Source: Alphaproteobacteria bacterium
GTDB lineage: Bacteria; Pseudomonadota; Alphaproteobacteria; Acetobacterales; Acetobacteraceae
DNA length: 40,101 nt
Reading direction: 5' to 3'
NCBI GenBank assembly: GCA_026400845.1
Contig: JAPLOH010000046.1
Coordinates: forward strand, 1 to 40,101
The translations under genes were made by a program, and so were the position numbers. The notes beneath the pieces were generated by a model. The model saw only the letters and a program-made list of their open reading frames with translations, ran no database searches and was not told the origin of the DNA. Numbering within the stretch: position 1 is the stretch's first letter; each line of letters opens with the position of its first letter. Shown here piece by piece: positions 32,278 through 40,101 of the stretch.

Positions 32278-33243
32278 TCATCTGGGGTTTGTTGCGCCCA
32301 AGCCGGTGATGCCGTGTTCGGCCATCGTCAGGATGAAGTCGCTATAGCGCCCGCGCCGCTCGCCGCCCCACGCCTCATACGCCAGCATCAGGGGGCGATG
32401 CCGCGCCTCCGACAGATTGAGGCTCGGCGGAAACAGCCAGACATCGGCCTCCCGTCGCAGTGGCATGAATTCCCAGCCGGCGCCCAGCGCCGTTGGCGCA
32501 ACCGGGCGGGCGAACAACAGCCGGTGCGCGTTGTCGTGGCGGATCGCCCGCAGATCGGCCGCACTCGGCCCGAGCCGCAGCACCCAGTCGAGCGTGGACC
32601 GATAGGTTTCATCGCGCCACAGCGCCACCGGCCACTCGCTGCCCCACACGATCCGCGACCAGCCGATCCGCTCGACCACGGCGCGCGCCCAGGCTTCGAG
32701 CGGCAAATGGCCAAGCGCCCCGTGGCGGGTGAACGCAACATGGAACCGCGGATGGCCAAACAGCCTGGCGACATCGGCATCGCTGTCGAGCAGACTGGGA
32801 TCGGCGGGGCCGGCAAAATGCCCAGCCAGCACGACCCGCTCCGGCCCCCCATCCAGAAAATCGGCGAGCACCCCAGCCGCGACCCGCAGCCCGGTCTCGC
32901 CGACCACCAGCGGGAAGGCGCCGCAAGCCGCCAGCAGGTCCAGCACATCCGGGTTCGCCGCGATGAACGCCGCTGGCAGACGCACCCCGGAAAACCCGCT
33001 GTCCAGTTGCGCGCTGATTCCAGCCCGCAATTTGGCCGGCGTCCGTCCGAGCGGCATGCCAACGGCACGGAAACGATCTGGATATGCGACAAGCGCGCGC
33101 GAAATCGTGTGCATGTCCGGGCACGTCTCAGCGGTGCTGAGCAGCGCTGCCGAAACGCCCTCCCGATCCATCAGGCGCAGCATATCCTCGATGGCGAGGA
33201 AACGCGGCAACGCGACATGTGCATAGGCGTCGATGATCGGCAT
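32278..33243 (-). CDS. Amidohydrolase_2 family TIM-barrel hydrolase with altered metal ligands
   Basis: A 321-residue protein of the family of lactonases and decarboxylase-type amidohydrolases. The N-terminal metal motif, normally DxHxH, reads DAYAH (residues 5-9), so the first His is Tyr7. The C-terminal metal Asp of WGSDWP is Glu203 in WGSEWPV. His142 in LAGHFAGP is present. A tail of about 80 residues (from GAGWEFMPLRREADVW) extends beyond the usual barrel end. Either the enzyme uses fewer or different ligands or it has lost activity. It follows the GntR gene with no gap (TAG-ATG) and may act on sugar lactones with the ABC module opposite. Confidence 0.82.
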   Translation of the reverse strand: MPIIDAYAHVALPRFLAIEDMLRLMDREGVSAALLSTAETCPDMHTISRALVAYPDRFRAVGMPLGRTPAKLRAGISAQLDSGFSGVRLPAAFIAANPDVLDLLAACGAFPLVVGETGLRVAAGVLADFLDGGPERVVLAGHFAGPADPSLLDSDADVARLFGHPRFHVAFTRHGALGHLPLEAWARAVVERIGWSRIVWGSEWPVALWRDETYRSTLDWVLRLGPSAADLRAIRHDNAHRLLFARPVAPTALGAGWEFMPLRREADVWLFPPSLNLSEARHRPLMLAYEAWGGERRGRYSDFILTMAEHGITGLGATNPR

Positions 33244-33708
33244 CTACGCTGGAACCTTTCTCGGCAACGCTTGTCTCGGCGCTATTTGGCGGATGGGCGC
33301 GATATCCGGATGCCATGTGTCCAGCAGCCGGTCGGCGGCGGCAGCGGCGGCCGGGTCACGTGCCCGGTCCGCCTCGCTATGGGCCGCCGGGTCGCCGATC
33401 GTCGCCCCCATCGCCGCGAAAGCCGCCGCGATCCGCCCGATCTGCGCCTCCGTCGCCGCCCGCGCCGTCTTCGGCCGGATCTCGACCATCCCCGTTGAGG
33501 CCAGCGTCTTCATCGCATCGCGAAATGTCGACCGGCTGACTTTGAAGTGCCGCACCAATTCGTCCTCGATCGGTAACCCATCGCCCGGCGCGAATTCGCC
33601 CCCCACGATCGCCCGACCGAGCTCATGCACCAGCATGCCGAACACTCCACGCCGCGGCGTGGAGCCATAGCGGCGTACAAACTCGTCGAAAGGCAAGGAG
33701 ACCAGCAC
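33244..33708 (-). CDS. GntR-family (FadR-type) regulator, shortened effector domain
   Basis: The N-terminal winged helix-turn-helix is complete: HELGRAIVGGEFAPGDGLPI, EDELVRHFKVSRSTFRDAMK, TLASTGMVEIRPKT. The C-terminal FCD ligand domain, normally about 150 residues, is reduced to about 80. RAATEAQIGRIAAAFAAMGA and GDPAAHSEAD match a piece of an FCD domain, but the segment before it (GTRV and RWNLLDPDVLAW in relatives) and the ligand-binding helices after it are missing. GTG 33708 is the only plausible start, as an in-frame stop lies at 33718-33720. It may bind DNA without normal effector response. Confidence 0.78.
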   Translation of the reverse strand: MLVSLPFDEFVRRYGSTPRRGVFGMLVHELGRAIVGGEFAPGDGLPIEDELVRHFKVSRSTFRDAMKTLASTGMVEIRPKTARAATEAQIGRIAAAFAAMGATIGDPAAHSEADRARDPAAAAAADRLLDTWHPDIAPIRQIAPRQALPRKVPA

Positions 33709-33761
33709 CGTTGCGTTTCATCCCGATCCAGCCGCACCCGCCCCGGTTCGAGGCCTAGTAG

Positions 33762-33777
33762 TCATATTTTCATATGA
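33762..33777. promoter_or_regulatory. Candidate GntR operator in the divergent promoter region
   Basis: TCATAT-TTTC-ATATGA is a perfect 6-bp inverted repeat in an AT-rich island between gntR (minus) and the solute-binding gene (plus). Its place and size fit a FadR-type operator controlling both directions. TTGACA follows at 33782-33787 and could be a -35 element toward the transporter genes. Confidence 0.5.
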
Positions 33778-33858
33778 TGATTGACAGGGCAACCCACCCC
33801 GACGAATGATCCGCGCCAACAGGCGCACCCAGCGCCGCAGCCCCGGAGGGATCGGACC

Positions 33859-35154
33859 ATGCACCACGGCACCACCACACGCCGCACGCTGCTCGCCAGC
33901 GCCGTTGCCGCACTGCCACTGACGGCGCACGCCGCCGTTCCCCCGCCGCCCCAGCCCCTTGCTTTGCGCGTCGCCACCAACTACGCCGGCGTCCACCCGA
34001 TGGCGAAAGTCGTCCGCGCCGTCCTCGCCGAATTCACCGCCGACTACCCCACCATCAGCGTCGCCGTCGAAGAAACCCCGGGCAACGACCACCAGACCAA
34101 GATCAAGCTCGACGCCAGCAGCGACCGCATGCCCGACGTCTTTAACTACTGGCGGCTCGACCCCGGCTTCGGCCTCGACCAGGTTGCCCGCGCCGGCAAA
34201 CTGGCCGACCTCACCGACTGGACGAAGTCCGACCCCGCCTTCCAGGCCCTGTTCGACGACTATTCGTGGCGCACCGCCAGCCTCGACGGTAAGGTCTACG
34301 GTGTCCCCGTCGTCATGTTCTACGTCCAGTTCCTCGCCAACCGCGCCGTCTTCGACCGCGCCGGCGTGCCCCTGCCGACCGATTGGCCGAGCCTGCTCGC
34401 CGCCGTCCGCGCGCTGAAAGCCAAGGGCGAACTTCCCTGGGCCATCTCCATCGGCAACGACAGCCAGGGTGGCCGCATCTACAACTACGTCGTCAACCGC
34501 ATGGTCGGAAACCCGCGCGCTTTGCGCATGCATTCCGGCCTCGAACCCATCAACGTCCCGGAAATGGTCACCGCCGCCACCATGCTGCACGACCTCGTGG
34601 TCGGCTTCACCCCCGCCGACGCCATCTCCATCAACAACGACGCCGTCTACGCCAAATACGTCAACGCCGGCCGCGGTGCCCTCGTGATCGACGGCTCCTG
34701 GATCACCCCAAACCTCCGCAAGGAGGTGCAGGACACCATGGAGGTCCTCTCCTTCCCCCTGCTCCCCGGCGGCGCCCAGACCGAAACCAACGTCGAGCGC
34801 GATCTCACATCGCTCTGGTACGCCGGCGCCAAGCCGATGCGCGACGACGCCCGCCGCCCATACATCCAGGAACTCATCCGCCGCCTGTCCTCCCGCGCCG
34901 CCGAAAAGCGCTACGCCGAGGAAGCCCAGCAGCCGATTCCCGCCCTCGGCGTCGATCTCGACCCCACCAAGATCGTCCGCATCGCCCGTACCGCCCAGGC
35001 GCTGGCGCTCTCCATGCCCGCCAATAAATGGATCCCCTCGGTGATGAAGCCCGCCCAGCGCTCGAAGTTCGAGCCCCTGCTGGGAGAATTCCTCGCCGGC
35101 GACCACCCCCCCGCCGCCTTCGTCGCCCGCCTCGCCACCATCTTCGGAGCCTGA
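33859..35154 (+). CDS. Family 1 extracellular solute-binding protein (sugar-type ABC)
   Basis: A 431-residue periplasmic protein. The twin-Arg signal MHHGTTTRRTLLASAVAALP suggests Tat export, with cleavage after AHA. Family motifs include LRVATNYAGVHPMAKVVRAV, MPDVFNYWRLDPGFGLDQVA, DGKVYGVPVVMFYVQFLANR and ALVIDGSWITPNLRKEV. GGAGGG eight bases before ATG 33859 fixes the start. Substrate is probably a sugar or sugar derivative. Codon choice strongly favours C-ending codons (CTC, GTC, CCC) compared with genes elsewhere in the window. Confidence 0.9.
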   Translation: MHHGTTTRRTLLASAVAALPLTAHAAVPPPPQPLALRVATNYAGVHPMAKVVRAVLAEFTADYPTISVAVEETPGNDHQTKIKLDASSDRMPDVFNYWRLDPGFGLDQVARAGKLADLTDWTKSDPAFQALFDDYSWRTASLDGKVYGVPVVMFYVQFLANRAVFDRAGVPLPTDWPSLLAAVRALKAKGELPWAISIGNDSQGGRIYNYVVNRMVGNPRALRMHSGLEPINVPEMVTAATMLHDLVVGFTPADAISINNDAVYAKYVNAGRGALVIDGSWITPNLRKEVQDTMEVLSFPLLPGGAQTETNVERDLTSLWYAGAKPMRDDARRPYIQELIRRLSSRAAEKRYAEEAQQPIPALGVDLDPTKIVRIARTAQALALSMPANKWIPSVMKPAQRSKFEPLLGEFLAGDHPPAAFVARLATIFGA

Positions 35155-35163
35155 TGCGCCCCC

Positions 35164-36801
35164 ATGGGCACGCTGCGCTTCCGCCCGTCTGTCCTGCTGT
35201 TCATGCTGCCGGCCGCCGCCCTCTACGGCCTGTTCTTCCTCGTCCCCTTCATCCGCACGGTTTGGGCGAGTCTCTACGACTGGAACGGCATGGACGACGC
35301 GGTCTTCGTCGGCCTCAAAAACTACGCCGATCTCGCGTCCGACACCCTGTTCCGCACCGGCTTCGCCCGCGTCGGTCTCTGGGCCGCCGCCGCCGTCGCG
35401 CTGAAGGTCGGCACCGCCCTCCTGCTCGCCAGCGCCCTGCGTGACCGCATCCCCGGCGGCCGCTTCTTCGAGGCCGCCTTTTTCGTCCCCGTCGTCATCT
35501 CGTCGGCTGCCATCAGCCTCCTCTTCACCCTGCTCTACGACCCCGACATCGGCCTGGTGAACGTCGCCCTGAAACTGGTCGGCCTCGGCCATCTCGCCCG
35601 CGCCTGGCTCGCCGAGCGCGACACCGCCCTCTACGCCGTCATTGCCGTGCCGATCTGGCACACCATCGGCTACTTCTTCGTCATCCTCCTTGCCGCCATG
35701 CGCGACATCCCCCGCGAATTATTCGAGGCTGCTCGCATCGACGGTGCTGGTGCGCGGATGACATTCATCCACATCACCGTCCCCTCGCTCTGGCCGGTCC
35801 TCTCCGTCTGCGCCATCCTCGCCGTCACCGCGGCCCTGAAAAGCTTCGACTACGTCTTCGTGATGACCCGCGGCGGCCCCGGCACCGCCACCGAAGTGCC
35901 GGTCACCACCATGTACAAAACCATCTTCGTCAACCTGCAAATCGGCTATGGCACCGCCATGGCAACAACGATCTTCCTCGTCGCCCTCACGGCCCGCCTG
36001 CTGATCTACACCGTGCTGACCACCCACGCCGCCCTCACGCTGTTCCCGTTCCTCTGGGTGCTCAGCAATTCACTGCGCGACAGCGATGCGATCCTGACCA
36101 GCATCACCCTCTGGCCCGAGCACGCCAGCCTCGCCAACTTCACCCACCTCCTCGCCACCACCAACATCCCCCGCGCCTTCTGGAACTCGGTCAGTATCAC
36201 CGCCGCCAGCCTCGCCCTCCTGCTCGCCGCCGCCGTCCCGCTGGCCTTCGCCATTGCCCGCTTCCGCTTCAGACTCGCTGAATACATCTACATCTTCTTC
36301 GCTCTCGCCGTCCTCGTTCCGGCCGTCTCCGTCCTCCCGATGACCTTCCGTTTATTTAATGACCTCGACCTCCTCGGCACCAAATACGGCATCGCCCTGA
36401 TCTACGCGACCGAACAACTGCCGATCTCCGTCTTCCTCCTCGTCACGTTCATGCGCGCCATCCCCCACGAACTCGACGAAGCCGCCCTCATCGACGGCTG
36501 CGGCCTGTGGAACCTCTTCCTCCGCGTCGTCCTGCCGCTCAGCCGCAACGGCATCGTCACCGTGCTGATCCTCGCCTTCGTCGCTATCTGGAACGACTAC
36601 CTCACCGCCCTCATCCTGCTGCCCGACCAACGCAACCGCACACTCTCGGTGGCCCTCGCCTTCGCCAAGGACGAATACCGAGTCGATTACGGCATGATGT
36701 CAGCCGCCATCGTCTTTGCCGTCGCCCCGATGCTGCTGCTCTATCTCGTGCTCAAGGAACGTATCGCCACCGGCATGGCCGCGGGCGCTGTCAAAGGCTG
36801 A
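35164..36801 (+). CDS. Fused MalF/UgpA-MalG/UgpE-type ABC permease
   Basis: One 545-residue ORF holds both permeases of a sugar-type importer. The first half (1-276) is MalF/UgpA-like and has the ATPase-docking motif ELFEAARIDGAGARMTFIHI (185-204). The second half (about 278-545) is MalG/UgpE-like with LFPFLWVLSNSLRDSDAI and its own docking motif ELDEAALIDGCGLWNLFLRV. The cytoplasmic C-terminus of the first and N-terminus of the second are absent. The junction ATTIFLVALTARLLIYTVLT is continuously hydrophobic, so an in-frame deletion is the likely origin. No ATPase gene follows. Start 35164 is in frame with MalF homology; ATG 35154 is out of frame. Confidence 0.88.
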   Translation: MGTLRFRPSVLLFMLPAAALYGLFFLVPFIRTVWASLYDWNGMDDAVFVGLKNYADLASDTLFRTGFARVGLWAAAAVALKVGTALLLASALRDRIPGGRFFEAAFFVPVVISSAAISLLFTLLYDPDIGLVNVALKLVGLGHLARAWLAERDTALYAVIAVPIWHTIGYFFVILLAAMRDIPRELFEAARIDGAGARMTFIHITVPSLWPVLSVCAILAVTAALKSFDYVFVMTRGGPGTATEVPVTTMYKTIFVNLQIGYGTAMATTIFLVALTARLLIYTVLTTHAALTLFPFLWVLSNSLRDSDAILTSITLWPEHASLANFTHLLATTNIPRAFWNSVSITAASLALLLAAAVPLAFAIARFRFRLAEYIYIFFALAVLVPAVSVLPMTFRLFNDLDLLGTKYGIALIYATEQLPISVFLLVTFMRAIPHELDEAALIDGCGLWNLFLRVVLPLSRNGIVTVLILAFVAIWNDYLTALILLPDQRNRTLSVALAFAKDEYRVDYGMMSAAIVFAVAPMLLLYLVLKERIATGMAAGAVKG

Positions 36802-36818
36802 ACCACAAGGACGCCGCC

Positions 36819-37673
36819 ATGTTCACCACATTCCCCCGCACCGGGGCCACCGTCACCCGCCTCGGCTATGGCGGCGCAGCCATCGGCCTCACCAACTATC
36901 TCGGCCCCTATGACGCCCACGCCCACCGCGCCACCGCCATCGCCGCCGTTCGCCGCGCCGCCGACGCCGGCATGACCTATTTCGACACCGCGCCCGGCTA
37001 CGGCGCCGGCCTGTCCGAGGAAATCTTCGGCGAAGCCCTCGAAGGCCGCACCGGCCTCACCATCGCCACCAAGGTCAAGGCCGAACCCGGCATCGACGTC
37101 CGCGCCTCCCTCGAAGCCAGCCTCACCCGCCTCCGCCGCCCCCGTATCGACCTGCTGCAGATCCACGGCACCAGCATCGACCGCCCCACCTGCGCCGCCA
37201 TCCTCGCAAAAGGCGGCATGCTCGACCAACTCGCCCGCCTGCGCGACGAAGGCCTCGTCGCCGCCATCGGCTTCACCTCCGAAGACAACAACCCGTCCAT
37301 CTACGACCTCATCGCCTCCGGCGGCTTCGACACCATGCAGATCGCCTACAACCTCCTCCTCCAACACCCCTACGAACCCACCCGCCCCTTCGGCAGCCTC
37401 TTCGCCGCCAAGGAAAAAGGGATGTTCACCATCGCCATGCGCACGATCACATCGAGCATTTTTCAGCGCTGGATCAAGCTCGCCAACCCCGCAGATACCT
37501 TCGACTACACCCCCGCACTCATCCAGTTCGTCCTCTCCAACAAATTCATCGACGTCGCCCTCGTCGGCATGCGCACCCACACCGACGTCACCTCCGGCAT
37601 GGCCGCCTGGCGAGACACCCGCTCCCGCATTGACATCGACGCGCTCTGGGGCCGCTATACAAACGTGCCTTAG
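36819..37673 (+). CDS. Aldo/keto reductase family protein
   Basis: A 284-residue NAD(P)H-dependent oxidoreductase with a TIM barrel. The catalytic tetrad is complete: Asp56 and Tyr61 in FDTAPGYG, Lys85 in IATKVK, His116 in LLQIHG. Near the C-terminus the family's FVLSN and VALVGMRT motifs are seen. Start 36819 has AAGG eight bases upstream. It is last in the module GntR/amidohydrolase/ABC/aldo-keto reductase, a combination known from sugar oxidation pathways where a sugar dehydrogenase and a lactonase act in series; this role is inferred. It ends eight bases before the IS630 fragment. Confidence 0.88.
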   Translation: MFTTFPRTGATVTRLGYGGAAIGLTNYLGPYDAHAHRATAIAAVRRAADAGMTYFDTAPGYGAGLSEEIFGEALEGRTGLTIATKVKAEPGIDVRASLEASLTRLRRPRIDLLQIHGTSIDRPTCAAILAKGGMLDQLARLRDEGLVAAIGFTSEDNNPSIYDLIASGGFDTMQIAYNLLLQHPYEPTRPFGSLFAAKEKGMFTIAMRTITSSIFQRWIKLANPADTFDYTPALIQFVLSNKFIDVALVGMRTHTDVTSGMAAWRDTRSRIDIDALWGRYTNVP

Positions 37674-37681
37674 TCAGGCGA

Positions 37682-37978
37682 ACCGGTATGGGTGCCCACG
37701 CCGTCCTGATTTGCGACGGCGCAGGCTGGCAGCAGCCCGGCGGCGGCCTCACGGCGCCAGATAACATGAGCCTGCTGCCACTGCCGTCCTATGCGCCGGA
37801 GTTGAACCCGATGGAAAACGTCTGGGAATACCTGCGGGCTGACAAGCTGTGCTCCCTGGTTTGGGACAGCGACGGCGAAATCGTCGCCGCCTGCAAAGCC
37901 GCGTGGGATTTCCTCATCAAAGGCCCGGATCGAATCCGATCAGTCGGTCAACGGGACTGGGCGTGTGTCAAAGCCTAG
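37682..37978 (+). pseudogene. IS630-family transposase, C-terminal fragment
   Basis: About 96 residues of the DDE domain: GAHAVLICDGAGWQQPGG contains the second catalytic Asp, LPSYAPELNPMENVWEYLRA contains the catalytic Glu, and IRSVGQRDWACVKA is the usual terminus. The N-terminal half with the helix-turn-helix and first Asp is absent. It abuts the aldo/keto reductase stop, so the deletion or insertion breakpoint is next to that gene. Confidence 0.9.
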
Positions 37979-38158
37979 GCGGGTTGGTATGATATCCAAA
38001 AAGTCAAACAAATCGACCGCCGCCCCGCATAGAAAATTCTCGGACAAGCTCCTAGTGTTCGAATGACGATTCGAGCCGGTCTCTTATACGAGTTTGTCTA
38101 TTGGCCCGCGCCTCGATTTGCCCTCGCCAGTGCCGAGCTAAAGCCGCAAGATGATCCC

Positions 38159-38887
38159 ATGAGCGAACCCCGGACTGACCCCGCCACTAACCCACCCGTC
38201 GGCCCCCTGGTCGACACCACGCCGCGCCCCCTGCCGACTCGCGCGCGCATCAAGGGCCGCTACGTCGAGCTCGAACCCCTGCACATTCGCCACGCCTCTG
38301 AGCTATGGCAGGTCATGCCGCCAGGCGATGCCCGTGCCGAGGCGAGCTGGGCCTATATGGGCTACGGCCCCTTCGCGTCGGAAGACGCGTTGACCCGTTT
38401 CGTTGCCGAATTTTCCACAACGCATGACCCGATCGCCTGGGCGATCCGTCCGGTGGCCACGGGGGTGGTGACGGGGTGGCTGACGCTGATGGAAATCCAG
38501 CCGAAAAACGCCGCCATCGAACTCGGCAACATCTGGTTCGGCCCTGCCCTGCAACGCACCCGCGCCGCCACCGAGGCGATGTTCCTGCTGCTGAAACTGG
38601 CCGCCGACGATCTCGGCTATCGTCGCTTGGTCTGGAAGTGCAACGCTCTCAATGCTCCCAGCAAACGCGCCGCCGACCGCCTCGGCTTTACGTATGAAGG
38701 TCGCAATCGCGCCCACCTCGTGGTGAAAGGCCGCATCCGCGAAACCGACTGGTATAGCATCGTCGACGACGAATGGCCGCGTTGCCGAGACGCGCTGCTG
38801 GCCTGGCTCGATCCCAGCAATTTCGACCCGGACGGTACGGCGCGGGCGGGGCTGGCGGAGTTGCGGGCGCGTTTGGAGGAGTCATGA
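38159..38887 (+). CDS. GNAT-family acetyltransferase (RimJ/RimL type)
   Basis: A 243-residue N-acetyltransferase. The fold shows RYVELEPLHIRHASELWQVM, GWLTLMEIQPKNAAIELGNI, FGPALQRTRAATEAM (acetyl-CoA pyrophosphate loop in this subfamily) and KCNALNAPSKRAADRLGFTY. ATG 38159 is favoured because homology starts soon after it; an upstream in-frame ATG at 38063 would add 32 residues without family character. No strong ribosome binding site is visible at either. Substrate may be an amino group of a protein or small molecule. Confidence 0.86.
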   Translation: MSEPRTDPATNPPVGPLVDTTPRPLPTRARIKGRYVELEPLHIRHASELWQVMPPGDARAEASWAYMGYGPFASEDALTRFVAEFSTTHDPIAWAIRPVATGVVTGWLTLMEIQPKNAAIELGNIWFGPALQRTRAATEAMFLLLKLAADDLGYRRLVWKCNALNAPSKRAADRLGFTYEGRNRAHLVVKGRIRETDWYSIVDDEWPRCRDALLAWLDPSNFDPDGTARAGLAELRARLEES

Positions 38888-38916
38888 TTCGTTGAAAGGA
38901 GGGACATGATGAAATT

Positions 38917-38975
38917 TTGTTAGTTCCTGCAACGACACTATAATGACGCACTCCCCCGCGCGCCCGATCGCGCGG
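38917..38975 (+). promoter_or_regulatory. Promoter-like sequence followed by a strong hairpin, no gene
   Basis: TTGTTA (38917-38922), 16-base spacer and TATAAT (38939-38944) form a near-consensus sigma-70 promoter. About 12 bases later CCGCGCG-CCCGAT-CGCGCGG (38956-38975) forms a 7-bp GC stem. No coding frame with a ribosome binding site follows before the mini-IS256 element. A short non-coding transcript is possible. Confidence 0.4.
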
Positions 38976-39152
38976 TAATCTGCAACGCTGGAACTGTATC
39001 GGCCTCCCCTAGGAATAGGGTTGCCAGAGAATGGCCTTGCACCCCCATCGCGTGAGGCGTTTGGATTTCACCTCCGGCTGGGGCCGCCCCTTGCGCGGCC
39101 GGCTCGACAAAGGTGGAACAGCTGTGAGGCCTCGGGTCGTGTCACCTGTGCT

Positions 39153-39516
39153 GGTGTAGGAGGCCACTGACCGCCCTGCCGGAGCGACCGCCACGAGCCT
39201 GGTGTAGGCAGGGCAGTCATCCGGCGCGGGTCTCCCAGTCACGGTCGCGGTAGCCCGTGCGCTGGTTGCGCCGGCTCTCGCTACGCTCGCCCTGGCCGGC
39301 CCCGCACAGTTCGCCCATCTCAAGTTGCATCAGCCGCTCGGCGGCAAAGCGGATCATCTCGCGCAGGAATGTTACGTCGGAGCCTTTCTCCAGAAGTGCG
39401 CGAAGGGTGATCTTGTCACTGGTCATCGTGGTGGTCCTCGGGTGAGAGGTGCGTCTCGCGACCCAACCCTACCCACAGCCATCGCTCCGGCAGGCCAGTC
39501 AACGGCCTCCTACACC
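39153..39516. mobile_element. Miniature IS256-family element with 35-bp terminal inverted repeats
   Basis: The left end GGTGTAGGAGGCC (39153 onward) extends through CCTGCCGGAGCGA to 39187. It is matched in inverse by TCGCTCCGGCAGG to GGCCTCCTACACC at 39482-39516, with few mismatches. Between them only the first 69 codons of a Mutator/IS256-type transposase remain. Total length is 364 bp against roughly 1.3 kb for a full element. An extra partial end-like GGTGTAGGCAGGG stands at 39201-39213, at the inner deletion border. No target duplication is evident in the flanks. Confidence 0.8.
39217..39426 (-). pseudogene. IS256-family transposase, N-terminal fragment
   Basis: 69 residues: ITLRALLEKGSDVTFLREMI, RFAAERLMQLEMGELCGAGQ and QRTGYRDRDWETRAG are the N-terminal domain of IS256/Mutator transposases. 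The next family residues (TVELRIPKLR) are replaced by a stop codon and end-repeat sequence. The catalytic DDE domain is gone. It lies within the miniature element. Confidence 0.88.
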
Positions 39517-39636
39517 GAAGTGGCGAACCCCCGGCCTTTCTTCCGAATGCGCCCTGCTCAGCAATCCCCGGCATAGCCCCTATCTCCCGGCGGCGTGGTC
39601 TGCTACCACGCCGCCGCCATCTCAGGAGCAGCAACC

Positions 39637-39885
39637 ATGGCCGCGGAAAAGACCTCCATTGAGCTCGACAAGACCGAGTTCGCTCTTATTGTCGGCGAGG
39701 AGGACGGGGAGATGTCCGTCCGCGTGGTCAGCGGTAGCGAGATTGCCGATGACGCGGAGGAGATGCCGGCGCCGGCCGAGATCGTTCTTGCGCTTGCCAT
39801 GCGCCTGCTGCGGGACCCCGATTTCCACGACGAGGTGATCGACTGGTACTACGAGCACCAGGACGAGATTGACGACGAGGACTGA
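39637..39885 (+). CDS. Small acidic hypothetical protein, 82 residues
   Basis: A strongly acidic protein (about 25 Asp/Glu; C-terminus HQDEIDDED). The N-terminal half looks like a short beta sheet (FALIVGEEDGEMSVRVVSG), the second half like helices (IVLALAMRLLRDPDFHDEVI, DWYYEHQDE). AGGAG precedes ATG 39637 at a normal distance; a more upstream start lacks one. No family recognised with certainty. Unlike its surroundings it has clean coding structure, so a real gene is likely. Confidence 0.75.
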   Translation: MAAEKTSIELDKTEFALIVGEEDGEMSVRVVSGSEIADDAEEMPAPAEIVLALAMRLLRDPDFHDEVIDWYYEHQDEIDDED

Positions 39886-39897
39886 TCCTGCCCGGCG

Positions 39898-40101
<204 letters not shown>

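Noticed and set aside
33718-35661. Minus-strand open frame of 647 codons opposite the solute-binding and permease genes
   Set aside because: Low-complexity Gly/Glu/Val sequence (EGEDLH, GGGADEGDE type) with no motif; it is the complement of strongly C-ending codons on the plus strand.

Overview
The window is high-GC DNA and reads as an alphaproteobacterium, most probably of the family Acetobacteraceae (Rhodospirillales). This placement is inferred from the rplY-pth-ychF cluster, the style of the ABC transporter operons and the repeat-rich secreted-type proteins; no rRNA or tRNA gene was seen to confirm it.

Region 1 (1-6549, plus strand) is the end of a peptide/nickel-type ABC transporter operon (DppC-like permease, two ATPases). 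An AT-richer DUF4145-like gene follows, then a CocE/NonD-type serine hydrolase, a VapBC-like toxin-antitoxin pair and an AhpD-like peroxidase. Region 2 (6539-9019, minus) is the housekeeping cluster rplY-pth-ychF. Region 3 (9136-14570, minus) holds two large paralogous beta-repeat proteins sharing a domain of about 510 residues, with a dead 3' fragment of a third paralogue between them. Region 4 (14730-21299, plus) is a taurine-pyruvate-type aminotransferase, a perfect intrinsic terminator, and a complete tightly overlapped livKHMGF-type operon.

Region 5 (21433-24298) is a two-gene minus-strand operon, an SbtA-family anion transporter followed by cysD without cysN, divergent from a LysR regulator. 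Region 6 (24384-30434, minus) is a catabolic/uptake operon: GatC/AtzG-like small protein, frameshifted amidase, class V PLP enzyme and two family-5 solute-binding proteins. Region 7 (30600-33708) is decayed: a shrunken IS5-family transposase, a degenerate dispersed repeat, a small membrane protein, about 630 bp without a recognisable gene, then an atypical amidohydrolase and a truncated GntR regulator. Region 8 (33859-37673, plus) is a sugar-type ABC module whose two permeases are fused into one ORF, plus an aldo/keto reductase. It has a distinct C-ending codon preference and is followed by an IS630 fragment. Region 9 (37979-40101) has a GNAT acetyltransferase, a 364-bp miniature IS256-family element with 35-bp terminal inverted repeats, a small acidic protein and the 3' end of a flavin monooxygenase.

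The strongest pattern not explained by the genes is a dispersed A/T-rich palindromic element present five times intact (870-944, 8238-8365, 16199-16240, 21309-21359, 25974-26102) and once degenerate (31168-31258). Four intact copies lie within about 12 bp of a stop codon; the fifth lies about 70 bp past one, just beyond a terminator. The copies with a clear polarity always present the same end to the upstream gene. Three two-module copies sit between co-directional genes, and two one-module copies flank the liv operon as direct repeats.
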